From Nitriliruptoraceae bacterium (lineage in GTDB: Bacteria > Actinomycetota > Nitriliruptoria > Nitriliruptorales > Nitriliruptoraceae): a stretch of DNA of 7,759 bases. The notes below the pieces were generated by a model. It had not been told where the DNA came from. It saw only the letters and a program-made list of their open reading frames with translations, and ran no database searches. The translations under genes and the position numbers were made by a program. Where the stretch lies: the NCBI GenBank assembly GCA_007121975.1, contig SKJO01000260.1, positions 1 to 7,759 of the forward strand, written 5' to 3'. Shown here one piece after another: positions 6,597 to 7,759 of this stretch (its first letter is position 1; each line of letters starts with the position of its first letter).

Positions 6597-6614
6597 GGTC
6601 ACGGCGGTCACGGC
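6597..6614 (+). repeat. 9-bp perfect tandem repeat after the aldolase stop
   Basis: GGTCACGGC is present twice in direct succession (6597-6605 and 6606-6614), starting at the base after the aldolase TGA. It is short and untranslated; no function is suggested. Confidence 0.4.
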
Positions 6615-6627
6615 CACCCGGACAGGC

Positions 6628-6651
6628 GGGGAGCCGGACATCCGGCTCCCC
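6628..6651. terminator. GC-rich hairpin after the aldolase gene, terminator-like
   Basis: GGGGAGCCGGA (6628-6638) and TCCGGCTCCCC (6641-6651) are perfect 11-bp complements with only 2 nt between them; in RNA the innermost pairs would open to give a 9-10 bp stem. It begins 31 bp after the aldolase stop and stands 61 bp before the Dps start. There is no T-run behind it, as is common for actinobacterial terminators. It could end the aldolase transcript; an operator role for Dps is an alternative. Confidence 0.6.
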
Positions 6652-6700
6652 AGCCCCGAACCTGGGAAGAGAACCGCACCGCGATCCGCTGCGATCCGAC

Positions 6701-6706
6701 GAGGAG
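6701..6706 (+). promoter_or_regulatory. ribosome-binding site deciding the Dps start
   Basis: GAGGAG abuts ATG 6707 with no spacer but lies 6 nt before the in-frame GTG 6713, the normal distance. It therefore supports GTG 6713 as the start. Just upstream, GCGATCCG occurs twice (6681-6688 and 6691-6698) at a 10-bp period. Confidence 0.7.
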
Positions 6707-6712
6707 ATGTCC

Positions 6713-7207
6713 GTGAGCGCCACGAAGAGCCCAGCCACCGCACCCATCCGCTCCACCCTGGCTCCGGCTGACCAGCAGGCCGTCGCCGAGCGGCTGCAGC
6801 CGCTGGTCGTCGACCTCGTCGAGCTGGCACTGACCGGCAAGCAGCTGCACTGGAACGTCGTCGGCGACCGCTTCAAGTCGGTGCACGAGCATCTCGACGA
6901 GCTCGTCAACCAGTACCGGCTGTGGTCCGACGAGGTCGCCGAGCGGCTCACCTCGATCGGTGTCGCCCCCGACGGCCGCGTCCAGCGGGTCGCCGGTGAC
7001 TCCCCCGAGGACCCGGCCCCGCAGTCCTGGTCGCACCAGACCGAGGTCATCGAGGTCATGGCCGACCGGGTGGAGGCGGTCGCCCGTCGCACCCGTGAGC
7101 GCATCGAGGGGCTCGGCGACGTCGACGTCGCCAGTGAGGACCTGCTGATCGAGATCCTCGACGGCCTCGAGATGCAGCTGTGGATGCTCTCGGCCCAGCT
7201 CGCCTGA
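6713..7207 (+). CDS. dps: Dps-family DNA-protecting ferritin (ferroxidase)
   Basis: A 164-residue member of the Dps/mini-ferritin family. Such proteins form 12-subunit cages that oxidise Fe(II), usually with hydrogen peroxide, store the mineral, and protect DNA under oxidative or starvation stress. The intersubunit ferroxidase ligands are all present with the spacing of E. coli Dps: His46 in KQLHWN (43-48), His58 in SVHEHLDEL (56-64), Asp73 and Glu77 in WSDEVAER (71-78). Trp47 is the usual neighbour of the first His. The C-terminal helix is EDLLIEILDGLEMQLWML (142-159). The short N-terminal tail has few basic residues (Lys5, Arg13), so DNA binding by the tail is uncertain. GTG 6713 is preferred to ATG 6707 because GAGGAG directly touches the ATG. 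The gene appears monocistronic, between two hairpins. No OxyR- or Fur-type site is evident. Confidence 0.94.
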   Translation: MSATKSPATAPIRSTLAPADQQAVAERLQPLVVDLVELALTGKQLHWNVVGDRFKSVHEHLDELVNQYRLWSDEVAERLTSIGVAPDGRVQRVAGDSPEDPAPQSWSHQTEVIEVMADRVEAVARRTRERIEGLGDVDVASEDLLIEILDGLEMQLWMLSAQLA

Positions 7208-7230
7208 GCACCCCGAGCGTCCCACCCCCT

Positions 7231-7259
7231 CCCGGACCCGCCACTCGCGCGGGTCCGGG
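7231..7259. terminator. strong hairpin terminator between dps and the convergent acetyltransferase gene
   Basis: CCCGGACCCG (7231-7240) and CGGGTCCGGG (7250-7259) form a perfect 10-bp stem with a 9-nt loop, 23 bp after the Dps stop, followed by CCGTTTGGG with a short T-run. Being between convergent genes it may serve both directions. A second imperfect palindrome around GCGGTACCGC (7272-7281) lies nearer the acetyltransferase stop. Confidence 0.75.
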
Positions 7260-7304
7260 CCGTTTGGGCCGGCGGTACCGCGGGCACCGGCTCAGGCAGG
7301 TCGC

Positions 7305-7759
7305 TCAGCCGTCGGCCGCGACCTCCCCGAGCGGCTTGACGAAGCGGTACTCGGTGGTCTGCGACGGGTCGTGAAGCTCGCGCGTCTCGCCGGTCGGGCG
7401 GTAGCCGAGCCGCGCGTAGCGGTGGTGGGCGGCGGCGAAGCGCGTGTCGGACCACAGCTCGACGCGTCGGGCGCCCCGCGTCCTGGCGTGCGCCTCCACG
7501 TGGCGTACGAGCTCGCCGGCCAGGCCCTGCCCGCGCCAGGCCGCGTCGAGGTACAGCCGCTTGAGCTCGATCGTGCCCGTGTCGTCGAGCGCGCCGGCGC
7601 CGACGGTGGCGATCACCACCTCGGCGTGTTCGAGCACCCACCACGGCCCGGCGCGCTCGGCGGCGGTGGTCGCCGGGGCCTGCAGATCGGCATCGACCCC
7701 GGGCAGGTCGAGCACGCACCCGGGGTGCTCGGCGTAGGCGGCGCCGACCAGCGCGACCA
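7305..7759 (-). CDS. GNAT-family N-acetyltransferase, 5' end cut by window edge
   Basis: The minus-strand frame stops at 7305 and stays open to the edge, giving 151 visible codons; the true start lies beyond 7759. A GTG at 7715 could start a 136-residue version, but the in-frame residues before it (VALVGAAYAEHPGCVLDLPG) read as normal coding sequence continuing the domain, so it is not the start. The acetyl-CoA-binding motif A is LKRLYLDAAWRGQGLAGELV, with the R-G-Q-G-L-A pyrophosphate loop. It is followed by HVEAHARTRGARRVELWSDT and the motif B region AAAHHRYARLGYRPTGE. These enzymes move an acetyl group from acetyl-CoA to an amine of a small molecule or protein; the substrate cannot be read. 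It converges on dps and shares no evident function with it. Confidence 0.9.
   Translation of the reverse strand, partial: VALVGAAYAEHPGCVLDLPGVDADLQAPATTAAERAGPWWVLEHAEVVIATVGAGALDDTGTIELKRLYLDAAWRGQGLAGELVRHVEAHARTRGARRVELWSDTRFAAAHHRYARLGYRPTGETRELHDPSQTTEYRFVKPLGEVAADG

Noticed and set aside
5565..6830. 421-codon open frame on the minus strand opposite the aldolase
   Set aside because: Antisense to a highly conserved aldolase; composition and lack of motifs mark it as a shadow.
6463..7719. 418-codon open frame on the minus strand spanning dps and the acetyltransferase gene
   Set aside because: It runs in a different frame from the recognisable acetyltransferase, crosses the convergent terminator, and is Arg/Ser-rich without a domain.
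1..7759. Search for mobile elements, CRISPR arrays, tRNA genes, defence or toxin-antitoxin genes
   Set aside because: No transposase or integrase motifs, no regularly spaced repeats, no tRNA-like cloverleaf, and no small paired genes were seen. All gene space is accounted for by housekeeping or metabolic families and the largest gap is 213 bp.

Overview
The window reads as an ordinary chromosomal segment of a very GC-rich Actinomycetota. Four things support this: strong G/C bias at third codon positions in every gene; a class II fructose-bisphosphate aldolase of the mycobacterial type; a FadE-type acyl-CoA dehydrogenase pair with a TetR gene; and TANNNT -10 elements, one placed for leaderless translation. 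I cannot name the genus. There is no insertion sequence, phage gene, CRISPR array, tRNA or rRNA, and no clear compositional break.

Layout. The left edge (1-452, minus strand) is the N-terminal 150 residues of an alpha/beta hydrolase, cut by the window. It diverges from a plus-strand cluster across a 213-bp promoter region (453-665) that holds a near-perfect TetR-type palindrome just downstream of a -10 element. The cluster is two adjacent acyl-CoA dehydrogenases (666-1856 and 1900-3039) followed after 31 bp by a TetR regulator (3071-3691). This looks like a self-contained catabolic unit for an acyl-CoA (fatty, branched or steroid side-chain), probably derepressed when the acyl-CoA ligand binds TetR. 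The two dehydrogenases look like catalytic and non-catalytic partners of a heteromeric enzyme.

A 24-bp inverted repeat separates this unit from a phospho-sugar mutase (3733-5463), which is probably translated leaderless. After 113 bp comes class II fructose-bisphosphate aldolase (5577-6596). Both are central sugar-phosphate enzymes, but the gap and separate start signals suggest independent transcription. A GC-rich hairpin follows, then a Dps-family ferroxidase (6713-7207) that protects DNA and stores iron. A strong hairpin (7231-7259) closes Dps and faces a converging GNAT acetyltransferase (7305-7759, minus), cut at its N-terminus by the right edge.

All protein-coding calls are confident at family level. 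The substrates of the hydrolase, the dehydrogenases and the acetyltransferase cannot be read from sequence. I see no strong evidence for a previously undescribed system. The most informative points are the catalytic asymmetry of the dehydrogenase pair, its likely TetR operator, the inverted repeat before the mutase, and several start-codon decisions.
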